From a virus, in IMG/VR virus record IMGVR_UViG_3300029448_000314, positions 1-28,010 of that record: 28,010 nucleotides of DNA; one strand, written 5' to 3'. How positions within the stretch are numbered: position 1 is the stretch's first letter; the number at the start of each line of letters is the position of its first letter. Under the pieces are notes generated by a model. The model had not been told where the DNA came from, ran no database searches, and saw only the letters and a list, made by a program, of their open reading frames with translations. The position numbers and the translations under genes are program-made. This document shows, one piece after another, positions 6,690 to 13,645 of this stretch.

Positions 6690-6871
6690 AAAATTATATT
6701 ATAGGCTTTAGCTATGTAGAGTTTGCCAAAGTACAAGTACAGGCAGAGAGTCAAGAAGATGCAGAGAGTCGGGTGTATGAACAGCTAGAGGAACAAGGCA
6801 TGCCCGACAACGCAGAGGTTTTTGACCGCGAATATTCCGTAGACTTTGGAGAGGAGAACGATGATGAGTGA
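6686..6871 (+). CDS. Small protein resembling the DpnD/PcfM type
   Basis: This 61-residue acidic protein has a beta-rich start (KNYIIGFSYVEFAKVQVQA) and then ESQEDAESRVYEQL. The pattern strand - AExxEDA - helix - acidic strands is seen in small DpnD/PcfM-like and related phage proteins. The gene at 10374 has the same layout (VEAENEEEARDVI), so the two may be distant relatives. It starts within the stop codon of the previous gene (ATGA), has GAGG at 6675-6678, and follows palindrome copy 5. Biochemical role unknown. Confidence 0.78.
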   Translation: MKNYIIGFSYVEFAKVQVQAESQEDAESRVYEQLEEQGMPDNAEVFDREYSVDFGEENDDE

Positions 6872-7034
6872 TCGAGAGATATACAGCGATTATATCGTGG
6901 AGCATTTTGAGCGTCAGCAGTGGGACAATTCAATGTTTGATGAGTCTACGTTGCGTGATTTTATTCACCATATACCTGTTAACGTGTTAAAGGATTACTT
7001 TGACATATTGATAGATACAGGAGAAAAAAGATGA
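6861..7034 (+). CDS. Small unknown protein
   Basis: This 57-residue product starts MMSDREIYSDYIVEHFERQQ and is predicted mainly helical and acidic; I do not recognise it. GAGAGGAG (6850-6857) precedes two adjacent ATG codons (6861 and 6864), and either could be used. An upstream in-frame TTG at 6846 would place the start before this strong site and is rejected. The gene overlaps its neighbours on both sides by 11 and 4 bases, as expected of a compact co-translated operon leading into the 7031 gene. Confidence 0.75.
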   Translation: MMSDREIYSDYIVEHFERQQWDNSMFDESTLRDFIHHIPVNVLKDYFDILIDTGEKR

Positions 7035-7912
7035 CAACTAATATCCAAGCCCCAAGCCTAGCATCTAGTGCGATGCTAACAGAGTTAAACATCAGTGTGT
7101 GGACTGGTCGCAAGAAAGACAGGCGCGAGTCCAAGACAGTCGCAGATCAAAACTACGCAGACAGTGGCGTGGTGTCAGTCAATAAGATGTTACTGGGTGA
7201 TTGTGACAAGCTGAAAGCTATCAATGAGATACGTGGCAAGATACGCAACCATATACATTACCCGATGACAATGCCGTGGTCTGACAGTGGTTTGAGGTTG
7301 TTGCCTACATCAGTGTACTTTGACTACAACCAACAGATGGGTGAGGCAATCAATGCGTTCGATACATTGGTTGACGAGTTTATTGATGACTATGATTTTG
7401 CTGTGTCACGTGCACAGGCAAAGCTCGGTAACTTGTTTGTACGTGATGACTACCCAACTTCCGAGCAGATACGCGACAAGTTCGATGTGCGTGTGAATTA
7501 TACACCGCTACCTGATGCAGGTGATTTTCGTGTTGACATTGGCAACGAGGCTAGTGTTCAACTCAAAGCTGACTATGACAAGTTTTACTCTGACCAACTG
7601 AGTAAGGCGATGGGTGATGTGTGGAAACGTATGCACACTGCACTAGCCAACATGTCTGACAAGCTGACCGACAGCAACGGCAAGAAGCAGGTGTTCCGCG
7701 ATACGCTAGTCAGTAACGCGTTATCAATGGTTGACTTGTTGACTACGTGTAACGTGACAGGTGACAGTCAGATGGAAGCGATGCGCCAACGGCTCGAGTC
7801 TACGTTACGTGGTGTGACACCCGAGGGGTTACGTGATGACGAGTTCTTGCGTGCCGAAACTAAATCTAAGGTAGACGACATACTCAAGACTCTACCATCA
7901 TTGGACATGTAA
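7031..7912 (+). CDS. DUF3150-like protein, partner of the MoxR ATPase
   Basis: The 293-residue protein opens with LTELNISVWTGRKKDRRESK, the entry typical of DUF3150 proteins as I know them. It continues with a mainly helical body (IRNHIHYPMTMPWSDSGLRL; later a long helical DYDKFYSDQLSKAMGDVWKR part). DUF3150 genes often lie next to a MoxR-type AAA+ ATPase and a VWA/DUF2201 protein, and that is the order here (8069 and 9142). No catalytic motif is visible, so it is probably a structural or adaptor part of the same complex. The start is the ATG at 7031 in an ATGA overlap. Codon use favours GAC, GAG and CGT, unlike the polymerase genes downstream. The family name comes from sequence pattern and context, not a search. 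Confidence 0.65.
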   Translation: MTTNIQAPSLASSAMLTELNISVWTGRKKDRRESKTVADQNYADSGVVSVNKMLLGDCDKLKAINEIRGKIRNHIHYPMTMPWSDSGLRLLPTSVYFDYNQQMGEAINAFDTLVDEFIDDYDFAVSRAQAKLGNLFVRDDYPTSEQIRDKFDVRVNYTPLPDAGDFRVDIGNEASVQLKADYDKFYSDQLSKAMGDVWKRMHTALANMSDKLTDSNGKKQVFRDTLVSNALSMVDLLTTCNVTGDSQMEAMRQRLESTLRGVTPEGLRDDEFLRAETKSKVDDILKTLPSLDM

Positions 7913-7914
7913 CC

Positions 7915-8076
7915 ATGCAGACTAACACTAGGTGCATGGATATGTGGCGTGGTAACAAACTATACCACGTTAACGAGAATGCGAACGTGCGCAGGGTAAT
8001 ACTCAAGCGCACCAAGCATCTACCTAAAAATGTTCTACAGTGTAGAACTTCTAACCGAGGACAAAGCTATGAATAA
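7915..8076 (+). CDS. Possible small basic protein
   Basis: The gap between the 7031 and 8069 genes holds an open frame of 53 codons, starting with ATG at 7915 just after the upstream stop. It encodes a basic product with MWRGNKLYHVNENANVRR in the middle. It reads through palindrome copy 6 and overlaps the ATPase start by 8 bases. Internal ATGs at 7936 and 7942 are alternatives. No strong ribosome binding site is seen, so it is only moderately supported, but otherwise 156 bases would be empty in a region where genes overlap. Confidence 0.4.
   Translation: MQTNTRCMDMWRGNKLYHVNENANVRRVILKRTKHLPKNVLQCRTSNRGQSYE
8032..8048. promoter_or_regulatory. Phage palindrome copy 6, before the MoxR gene
   Basis: GTTCTACA-G-TGTAGAAC. 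It ends 20 bases before the ATG at 8069, with CGAGG in between. Confidence 0.85.
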
Positions 8077-9148
8077 CGTATATGTAAGCAGTATTGAAGA
8101 GATAGTCCAACTACTATTACACGTAGGTGGTAAACGCACTGTACTAATCGAGGGTGACATGGGTATTGGTAAGTCTAGCCTACTCAAGACTCTCAAGAAA
8201 CTATTACCCGATCACATTGCCTGTTTGTTTGATTGTACCACCAAAGATCTTGGTGACTTGTTTATACCTGACCTGATGCGTGAACTAGGTTGTGTATCAT
8301 TCCTACCCAATGAGCAGTTCGGTATACATCTTGGTAAGCCGTTGATACTCATGCTTGACGAACTGGGCAAAGCTAACCCATCAGTCAAGAACGCGTTACT
8401 TGTTGTTATGCTCGAGCACATGATTGGCAACCAACAACTACCCGAGGGTAGCATTGTGTTTGCAACTACCAATCTGGGTGCAGAGGGTGTCGGTGATATG
8501 TTACCACCACATGCACGCAATCGTATCATCACAGTACGTATGCGCAAGCCGTCATCTGATGAGTGGATCAACAACTACGCTATCAACAATGACGTACACC
8601 CATCAGTCATGGGTTTCGTACGTGAGTTTCCGCAAGTCATGCAGTCATTCACTGAGGTTAACAGCCCTGATGACAACCCATACATCTATCACCCCAAGCG
8701 ACAAGCTAAATCATTCTGTACACCACGTTCACTCGAGTGTGCATCTGACATACTACATCAACGCGAGCACCTATCCGATGACACGTTAACAGGTGCATTG
8801 ATTGGTACTATCGGTGAGCGTGGAGCGTTAGATATGATGGCGTTTGTCAAACTAGCCGACAAGCTACCGACGCTCGAGTCCATCAAGACTGACCCAATGA
8901 ATGCAATCGTACCCGACAGTGCCAGTGCTGTATGTATGGTCGTGTATCGTGCACTTGCATCACTCGACAAAGCGTGGATTGATGCTTGGTTCAAGTACAT
9001 GGGTAGGTTGAGTAAGGAAGCGCAAGGTCTGTTCGCGCTCGGTATCAAACCTGACACATACAAGAACAAGTCACTCGTTACTACCAACAAGAGTTTCACA
9101 GCTTGGTGTCGTGAGAACAACTACATGTTCGGTGCAGACAAATGTTAG
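8069..9148 (+). CDS. MoxR-type AAA+ ATPase
   Basis: A 359-residue AAA+ protein of the MoxR/CbbQ kind. Such ATPases remodel or activate partner proteins and usually pair with a VWA-domain protein (RavA-ViaA, CbbQ-CbbO and NorQ-NorD are known pairs). Walker A is GDMGIGKS at 29-36, Walker B LILMLDE at 92-98, sensor 1 ATTN with N135, and a likely arginine finger in HARNR at 148-152. All key residues are present. The ATG at 8069 follows CGAGG; an upstream in-frame ATG at 8030 would begin inside the palindrome and is rejected. The VWA partner starts within its last codons (overlap 9142-9148), which strongly suggests a co-made complex. Confidence 0.9.
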   Translation: MNNVYVSSIEEIVQLLLHVGGKRTVLIEGDMGIGKSSLLKTLKKLLPDHIACLFDCTTKDLGDLFIPDLMRELGCVSFLPNEQFGIHLGKPLILMLDELGKANPSVKNALLVVMLEHMIGNQQLPEGSIVFATTNLGAEGVGDMLPPHARNRIITVRMRKPSSDEWINNYAINNDVHPSVMGFVREFPQVMQSFTEVNSPDDNPYIYHPKRQAKSFCTPRSLECASDILHQREHLSDDTLTGALIGTIGERGALDMMAFVKLADKLPTLESIKTDPMNAIVPDSASAVCMVVYRALASLDKAWIDAWFKYMGRLSKEAQGLFALGIKPDTYKNKSLVTTNKSFTAWCRENNYMFGADKC

Positions 9149-10377
9149 TCTCTAATCTGACAGCAGAACAACGCATACACAAAGCGGTTGTATCTATCGT
9201 CAACCACCCATTGTACTTTGCACTCGCAGGTGTACTGATGGTGGGTAAGCGTGAGGTACGTGACGATATACCGACAGCGTGTACCAATGGTCGTGACGAG
9301 TTCTATGGTCGTGCGTTTGTTGACAGTCTGACTGATGCGCAGTTACGTTTTGTAATACTGCATGAGTGTTACCACAAAATGTACAAGCATCTTACAACGT
9401 GGCATCACCTATGGCTACGCTGTGCTATGACAGCCAACAAAGCGATGGACTACGTCATCAACATACAGATACTCGACGCACACAAAGACGACGGGTTTGT
9501 CGAGGGTATTGATGGTATGTGTTACGACACAAAATATCGTGGTTGGGCTACACCCAAAGTGTTCAACGACATCTACCAGCAACAGCAACAAGACAATGGT
9601 TCTGGTGGTAACGAGTCAACAGATGATGGGCAACAGTCGTCCAGTTCGTCGCAAGCGTCGGGTCAACAGCCGTTCGATGAGCATGACTGGGAAGGTGCGC
9701 AAGAGATGACCGACGAGGAGCAGAAAGAGTTATCGAAAGAGATTGATGATGCGATACGTCAAGGTGCTATCAGTGCAGGTAAGATGGGCAGTGGTGGTGA
9801 GCGTACAGTAGCCGACCTACTCGAACCACAGGTTGATTGGCGTGAGGTGTTACGTGAATACATCACCACACATTGCAGTGGCTCTGACTATGCTACATAC
9901 AACCGACCCAATCGCAGACGCTTACACACAGGTATGTATTTACCTAGCGGTATATCCGAGCAGGTTGACGAGTTAGTGGTTGCTATTGATACGTCAGGCT
10001 CTATCGGTCAGCGTGAGTTATCGGTGTTCCTATCCGAGATCAAGTCTATATGTGAGACAGTGCACCCCAAGTGTCTACGTGTACTGTATTGGGACACTGA
10101 GGTATGTCGTGACGAGAAGTATGAGATGCACGAACTACATGACATGGTCGAGTCTACCAAGCCCGAGGGTGGTGGTGGTACAGATGTTAACTGTGTAACA
10201 AGTTACATGGCAGAGAATAACATCAGCCCGCAAGCATCAATCGTACTGACTGATGGTTATTTGTATGGCGGTTGGGGTTCTTGGTCAAATCCAGTGTTGT
10301 GGTGCATACTAGACAACCGCAGTGCAACACCTAACTGTGGTTCAACAGTACATGTTAAATCAGGAGATATGTTATGA
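9142..10377 (+). CDS. VWA-domain protein with N-terminal metallopeptidase-like domain (DUF2201 type)
   Basis: A 411-residue two-domain protein. The N-terminal part has a zinc-protease motif HECYH (74-78) and an ANKAMDYVIN helix (98-107, D103), as in the putative metallopeptidase domain of DUF2201 proteins. A low-complexity Gln/Ser/Gly/Asp linker follows (about 150-180). The C-terminal VWA domain has a complete MIDAS: DTSGS at 283-287, T347 in GGGGTD and D371 in LTDGY. VWA proteins of this kind are clients or adaptors of MoxR ATPases. The fused peptidase motif suggests that the complex may cut or unfold a target. The substrate is unknown. It overlaps the ATPase gene by 7 bases and the next gene by 4. 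Confidence 0.88.
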   Translation: MLVSNLTAEQRIHKAVVSIVNHPLYFALAGVLMVGKREVRDDIPTACTNGRDEFYGRAFVDSLTDAQLRFVILHECYHKMYKHLTTWHHLWLRCAMTANKAMDYVINIQILDAHKDDGFVEGIDGMCYDTKYRGWATPKVFNDIYQQQQQDNGSGGNESTDDGQQSSSSSQASGQQPFDEHDWEGAQEMTDEEQKELSKEIDDAIRQGAISAGKMGSGGERTVADLLEPQVDWREVLREYITTHCSGSDYATYNRPNRRRLHTGMYLPSGISEQVDELVVAIDTSGSIGQRELSVFLSEIKSICETVHPKCLRVLYWDTEVCRDEKYEMHELHDMVESTKPEGGGGTDVNCVTSYMAENNISPQASIVLTDGYLYGGWGSWSNPVLWCILDNRSATPNCGSTVHVKSGDML

Positions 10378-10556
10378 AGAAGAAGCATAGAGTAGTTATG
10401 AGTGAGACGTTAGTATACAGCTATGACGTTGAAGCCGAGAATGAAGAAGAAGCTAGAGACGTAATCTATTCGGGTGACTATGACCTAGATACATACAAAG
10501 TGTATGACTCGTTTGATATTCAAATAGATGACGTTGTGGAGATCAAAGATGAGTGA
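10374..10556 (+). CDS. Small DpnD/PcfM-like protein
   Basis: This 60-residue product has the layout KHRVVMSETLVYSYDVEA (strands), ENEEEARDVIYSG (helix), and then acidic strands ending VDDVVEIKDE-like (actual end QIDDVVEIKDE). This matches what I know of the small DpnD/PcfM-like family, whose biochemical role is not established. AGGAG lies just upstream, and the start overlaps the VWA gene stop as ATGA. It resembles the 6686 gene in overall design. Confidence 0.75.
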   Translation: MKKKHRVVMSETLVYSYDVEAENEEEARDVIYSGDYDLDTYKVYDSFDIQIDDVVEIKDE

Positions 10557-10734
10557 GTCATTTGGTATGGGCATGGAAGCCGTACACAAACGCATGGAGT
10601 GGGACAGGGCAGTGGCAGAGGTACAAGAGGCAGTGGAGTTTCGGTTAGAGGCTATGACAATGCGCTACTCTCATTGCACCGAAGAAGAAAGAGAACGGCT
10701 TGCCCAAGCATGGGCAAGAATATTACAAGGGTAA
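10549..10734 (+). CDS. Small helical protein of unknown function
   Basis: A 61-residue, strongly helical and charged protein (MEAVHKRMEWDRAVAEVQEA, then EEERERLAQAWARILQG), not recognised. The start at 10549 is chosen because GGAG lies about eight bases upstream; an in-frame ATG at 10528 is possible but less well placed. It overlaps the previous gene by 8 bases. Its 3' end carries two perfect hairpins (10699-10718 and 10729-10748), the second covering the stop codon. It is the last gene before the next palindrome. Confidence 0.7.
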   Translation: MSESFGMGMEAVHKRMEWDRAVAEVQEAVEFRLEAMTMRYSHCTEEERERLAQAWARILQG

Positions 10735-10748
10735 GGTACATCTTACCC
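10699..10748 (+). promoter_or_regulatory. Tandem hairpins at an operon end
   Basis: CTTGCCCA-agca-TGGGCAAG (10699-10718) is a perfect 8-pair stem with a tetraloop. GGGTAAG-gtacat-CTTACCC (10729-10748) is a perfect 7-pair stem over the stop codon. Neither has a T-tract, so RNA processing, 3'-end protection or weak attenuation is more likely than intrinsic termination. Confidence 0.5.
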
Positions 10749-10776
10749 CCTAACGTAACTAAACAACTGATAACAA

Positions 10777-10793
10777 GTTCTACAGTGTAGAAC
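10777..10793. promoter_or_regulatory. Phage palindrome copy 7
   Basis: GTTCTACA-G-TGTAGAAC, flanked symmetrically by AA and TT. It ends 19 bases before the ATG at 10813, with GAGGA between. Confidence 0.87.
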
Positions 10794-10812
10794 TTTATTG
10801 AGGAACTAAACT

Positions 10813-11784
10813 ATGGCAATGTTTCATTACAATCTAGATACTTTCGCAGAAGTAGAACGACGCTACGACCGCGTCAAACCAATACGTACTACAGGTCAAG
10901 TACCACTCGGTGATCGTGCGCGTAAGTGGGAGCACATCATCAAGGTCAACAAGAACAAGTACGTACTCATGGACAAGATACCCGACGATGAGGGTAACAG
11001 GTTCTGGTGTGGTGACAGTAAAGAAGAGATAGCACGTGCGCCTGTTACGTGGACAAGATGTGCGCATACTGGTATCGAAAAAATCCGAGTGCGCAACGAC
11101 TATGGTGACACGTGTCACAATCAACGCTATTCATTCTTAGTACGTGCGCTACCGAGTTGTATGGATTTTCTGGTTCAACAGGGTAAGCAATACGTCATAC
11201 TTGGTGATACTCATCATTACCTACCCAAGTCTACGTGGGTCAACAGTCACATGTATAAGTCGCTAGTTAGTATGCGTGCAAGTCATGGCGAGACTGCATG
11301 GAATACACAGAAGATGACAAAGACTGATGATGGTAAGTACCTAGACTTTGAGCGTGATTCATTCAGTTCACGTCAACAGTGGACATGTACAACCGCACGT
11401 CACAAACAACCTGTAACACGTACCAAGATAAGTGGTGAGAAGAAAAAGTATTACGAAGTTATACGTGAGTATGCCGAATGGGCTTGGGTAATGCAAAGCA
11501 TATTGATGAACCGCGATCACTACGACTGGGAACACCAACGACTCATACGACAACAGTGTGGTGATGCGATAACCGACAGTGATGTGTTTCGTGATATGTT
11601 GAAAGACCCTACCGATGAGCGACGTTCGCCTGTAGCCATAGCTATACTGGGTGAAATATCCGAGTACGACTGGCAGACTCAAACGTCATCACCACCAGAA
11701 GATGAGAAGAAGTTTATGAGTAAGTTCAAGTCACAGGTTGACAAGTTAGCCAACTTCAAAATCAAATATCAAGACTACAAATAG
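10813..11784 (+). CDS. Large unknown protein, palindrome-controlled
   Basis: This 323-residue product is not recognised. It is soluble, with no signal peptide or membrane segment, rich in basic and aromatic residues, and contains scattered Cys and His (for example RCAHTG, DTCHNQRYSF, GDTHHYLP). The C-terminal 100 residues look helical (EVIREYAEWAWVMQS), ending in a Lys-rich tail. GAGGA lies just upstream of the ATG. It is the first gene after palindrome copy 7 and is followed 10 bases later by another unknown gene of similar size. Codon use is the same as in the MoxR block. Nothing visible indicates an enzymatic role. Confidence 0.85.
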   Translation: MAMFHYNLDTFAEVERRYDRVKPIRTTGQVPLGDRARKWEHIIKVNKNKYVLMDKIPDDEGNRFWCGDSKEEIARAPVTWTRCAHTGIEKIRVRNDYGDTCHNQRYSFLVRALPSCMDFLVQQGKQYVILGDTHHYLPKSTWVNSHMYKSLVSMRASHGETAWNTQKMTKTDDGKYLDFERDSFSSRQQWTCTTARHKQPVTRTKISGEKKKYYEVIREYAEWAWVMQSILMNRDHYDWEHQRLIRQQCGDAITDSDVFRDMLKDPTDERRSPVAIAILGEISEYDWQTQTSSPPEDEKKFMSKFKSQVDKLANFKIKYQDYK

Positions 11785-11794
11785 GAGATATGAA

Positions 11795-12787
11795 ATGTTT
11801 TTAACCGTCATACCAAGAGGAATAAGTTACCACAAAAAGGGTGAGACTGGGCGACCAATAAGTGCAGTGAAAGACTTGTTGAACGCTACGAAACAAGACA
11901 AACGCCATGTGTACGAGTGGGGTAAGTTCTGCCAGTTCTTTGATGACTTTGTGTACAAAGCTACGATGCACTTACCCGACGTAGAGTTTGTTATGACTAC
12001 AGTGTCGTCAAGTAAATATGAGTTAGTGGTGTTTTACAAAGATGATTTGTGTGAGATGGGTAGACTGTGTACCACGTACTACAATGGTAACTTGCAATAC
12101 CACGTGCAGAGTCAAGCCATACAGAACCAACGATACTGCCCACACAACTCACCCGATGACCACCACACGTTATCGAGTAAGAATGTATCGAAAGCTGTAG
12201 CCAATGCGCGTAGGTATTTGCGTCCTAATACAATGTCCGATATCGCTAGGTCAACACATGATAACGTGGAACAAAGAGTTATGAAGCATCGTGGTAACGT
12301 AAATAGCGAGCGTAAAAATCGAGCACGCGAGGTGGGATTCGAGGTAAGTCCTGCAGGTCAATTGCCTGACATAGCACAACCAGTCATGGATATGCACCGA
12401 ATGGGGTTGATGACTGTAGATGAAGAATTAGATAGAAAGCTAGGCACGCTGTACGATGCCATTGACGAGTACGATAAACTACTTGGTGAAGATGACGAGT
12501 ACATGACTTGTGTGTGGATAAAGAATGATGAGATACAGATGCACCCATTCGATGTACACTACAGACATGCCAGTCAATCCACTAGAGTAAGTCGTGGTCA
12601 AGCACCGTGGGACGAAAGTTTTGGACGTTTCCCTAGTACAATACCGCGTAACGAGTTACCAGATAGTGTAGCGGATAGGGTAGCTGTGTTAGATGTCTTA
12701 GGGGTTAATGATTTTGTATATGATGTTGGCGTTAAGTTATCAGATAGTGTATATTACGTTAGGTATGACTGGGGATACACAAAGTAA
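11795..12787 (+). CDS. Large unknown protein, paired with the 10813 gene
   Basis: This 330-residue product is not recognised. The N-terminal half looks alpha/beta (VIPRGISYHKKGETGRP; later ELVVFYKDDLCEMGRLCTTY). The middle is polar and basic (SKAVANARRYLRPN), and the C-terminal part is acidic with repeated Tyr (VYDVGVKLSDSVYYVRYDW). AGGAG seven bases upstream supports the ATG at 11795. It shares a transcript with the 10813 gene, and the pair is bounded by palindrome copies 7 and 8. No catalytic motif is apparent. Confidence 0.85.
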   Translation: MFLTVIPRGISYHKKGETGRPISAVKDLLNATKQDKRHVYEWGKFCQFFDDFVYKATMHLPDVEFVMTTVSSSKYELVVFYKDDLCEMGRLCTTYYNGNLQYHVQSQAIQNQRYCPHNSPDDHHTLSSKNVSKAVANARRYLRPNTMSDIARSTHDNVEQRVMKHRGNVNSERKNRAREVGFEVSPAGQLPDIAQPVMDMHRMGLMTVDEELDRKLGTLYDAIDEYDKLLGEDDEYMTCVWIKNDEIQMHPFDVHYRHASQSTRVSRGQAPWDESFGRFPSTIPRNELPDSVADRVAVLDVLGVNDFVYDVGVKLSDSVYYVRYDWGYTK

Positions 12788-12792
12788 ATAAA

Positions 12793-12809
12793 GTTCTACA
12801 GTGTAGAAC
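12793..12809. promoter_or_regulatory. Phage palindrome copy 8
   Basis: GTTCTACA-G-TGTAGAAC. It ends 19 bases before the ATG at 12829, with AAGGAG between. This is the last copy seen; the replication genes downstream have none. Confidence 0.87.
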
Positions 12810-12828
12810 AAATATAAGGAGCAACGAT

Positions 12829-13158
12829 ATGGCTATGACCCCCGAGGGCAAGGTTAAGAAGAAGATTGTCGCCTATTTAAAAGAGATCGGAGCATATTAC
12901 TTTTTCCCTGCTACAGGTGGATATGGTAAGAGTGGTGTGCCTGACATAGTAGGTTGTTATAAAGGTAAGTTCTTTGGTATTGAATGTAAGGCAGGTAACA
13001 ACAAGCCTACGGAGTTACAGAAGCACCAATTAAAACTTATATCCGAGGCAGGTGGTATTGCTACTGTAACGAATGAGGATACGATTCATTCTTTGCAATA
13101 CATATTGAATAGTTTACCTGAACCTGACCCTAATCAATTGGAGTTAGACTTTGATTGA
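12829..13158 (+). CDS. VRR-NUC domain nuclease
   Basis: A 109-residue single-domain PD-(D/E)XK nuclease of the VRR-NUC family, proposed to resolve branched DNA in replication and repair. The fingerprint is GYGKSGVPDIVG (D39), FFGIECKAG with E52 and K54, then KPTELQKHQ with the conserved Gln. The length suits a stand-alone phage VRR-NUC. AAGGAG precedes the ATG at 12829; ATG 12835 is an alternative two codons in. It is the first gene of the replication set and follows palindrome copy 8. The C-terminus is acidic (PDPNQLELDFD). Confidence 0.93.
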   Translation: MAMTPEGKVKKKIVAYLKEIGAYYFFPATGGYGKSGVPDIVGCYKGKFFGIECKAGNNKPTELQKHQLKLISEAGGIATVTNEDTIHSLQYILNSLPEPDPNQLELDFD

Positions 13159-13330
13159 GGGTAAGCCTGTAGTAGAGGCTGAATTAGAAAGTATTGATAT
13201 GGCAATACGTAAAGAGCGCAACCGCCTATGGAAACTAGAAGATGAAGATTTAGATCCTAGTTACCACTGGCTTGAATACTTACAAGCTGAGAAGGCGCGT
13301 GGCGTACAAATAATGGTAGTTAACTTTTAG
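13151..13330 (+). CDS. Small unknown protein with TTG start
   Basis: A 59-codon frame fills the otherwise empty gap between the VRR-NUC and DUF3310 genes. It starts at TTG 13151, overlapping the upstream stop, and GGAG (13140-13143) lies seven bases before it, ideal spacing. The product is helical and charged, with a middle reading IDMAIRKERNRLWKLEDEDL and then PSYHWLEYLQAEKARGVQIM. An internal ATG at 13199 is a weaker alternative. The frame stays open right up to the ribosome binding site of the next gene, as expected for a real operon member. Function unknown. Confidence 0.72.
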   Translation: MIEGKPVVEAELESIDMAIRKERNRLWKLEDEDLDPSYHWLEYLQAEKARGVQIMVVNF

Positions 13331-13339
13331 GAGAATGAT

Positions 13340-13645
13340 ATGGTTGATGCAAGCCCCAAAGAATGGGACGAATTAAGAGAGAAACACCCTGAACTTATCG
13401 AGAAGTATGAAAACTTTTTGAACGAGGTGGGTGACGATCCAGTCAATAACCCGAACCATTACAATACAGGTGGAGTAGAATGTATTGAGGGTATCGAGTC
13501 TAGTATGAGTCCTAACGCGTTTCTAGGTTATCTCAAGGGTAACTGTATGAAATATATGTGGCGTTATGAATACAAGGGTAAGCCTCTTGAAGATTTAGAG
13601 AAAGCCCAATGGTATCTTAACTTGTTATTAGAACGGAATAAGTAA
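13340..13645 (+). CDS. DUF3310 protein
   Basis: This 101-residue protein carries the DUF3310 signature: NPNHYNTGGVECIEGIES, then GYLKGNCMKYMWRYEYKGK and LEDLEKAQWYLNLLL. These proteins are widespread in phages next to DNA polymerase genes and are sometimes annotated as nucleotide kinases, although no kinase P-loop is present and the function is not established. AGGAG precedes the ATG at 13340. The stop overlaps the polymerase start by one base (TAATG). The first 40 residues are an extra acidic N-terminal extension. Confidence 0.88.
   Translation: MVDASPKEWDELREKHPELIEKYENFLNEVGDDPVNNPNHYNTGGVECIEGIESSMSPNAFLGYLKGNCMKYMWRYEYKGKPLEDLEKAQWYLNLLLERNK

Noticed and set aside
8030-8068. Longer start for the MoxR gene at 8030
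   Set aside because: That ATG lies at the edge of palindrome copy 6 with no ribosome binding site; ATG 8069 has CGAGG at good spacing and begins where the domain starts.
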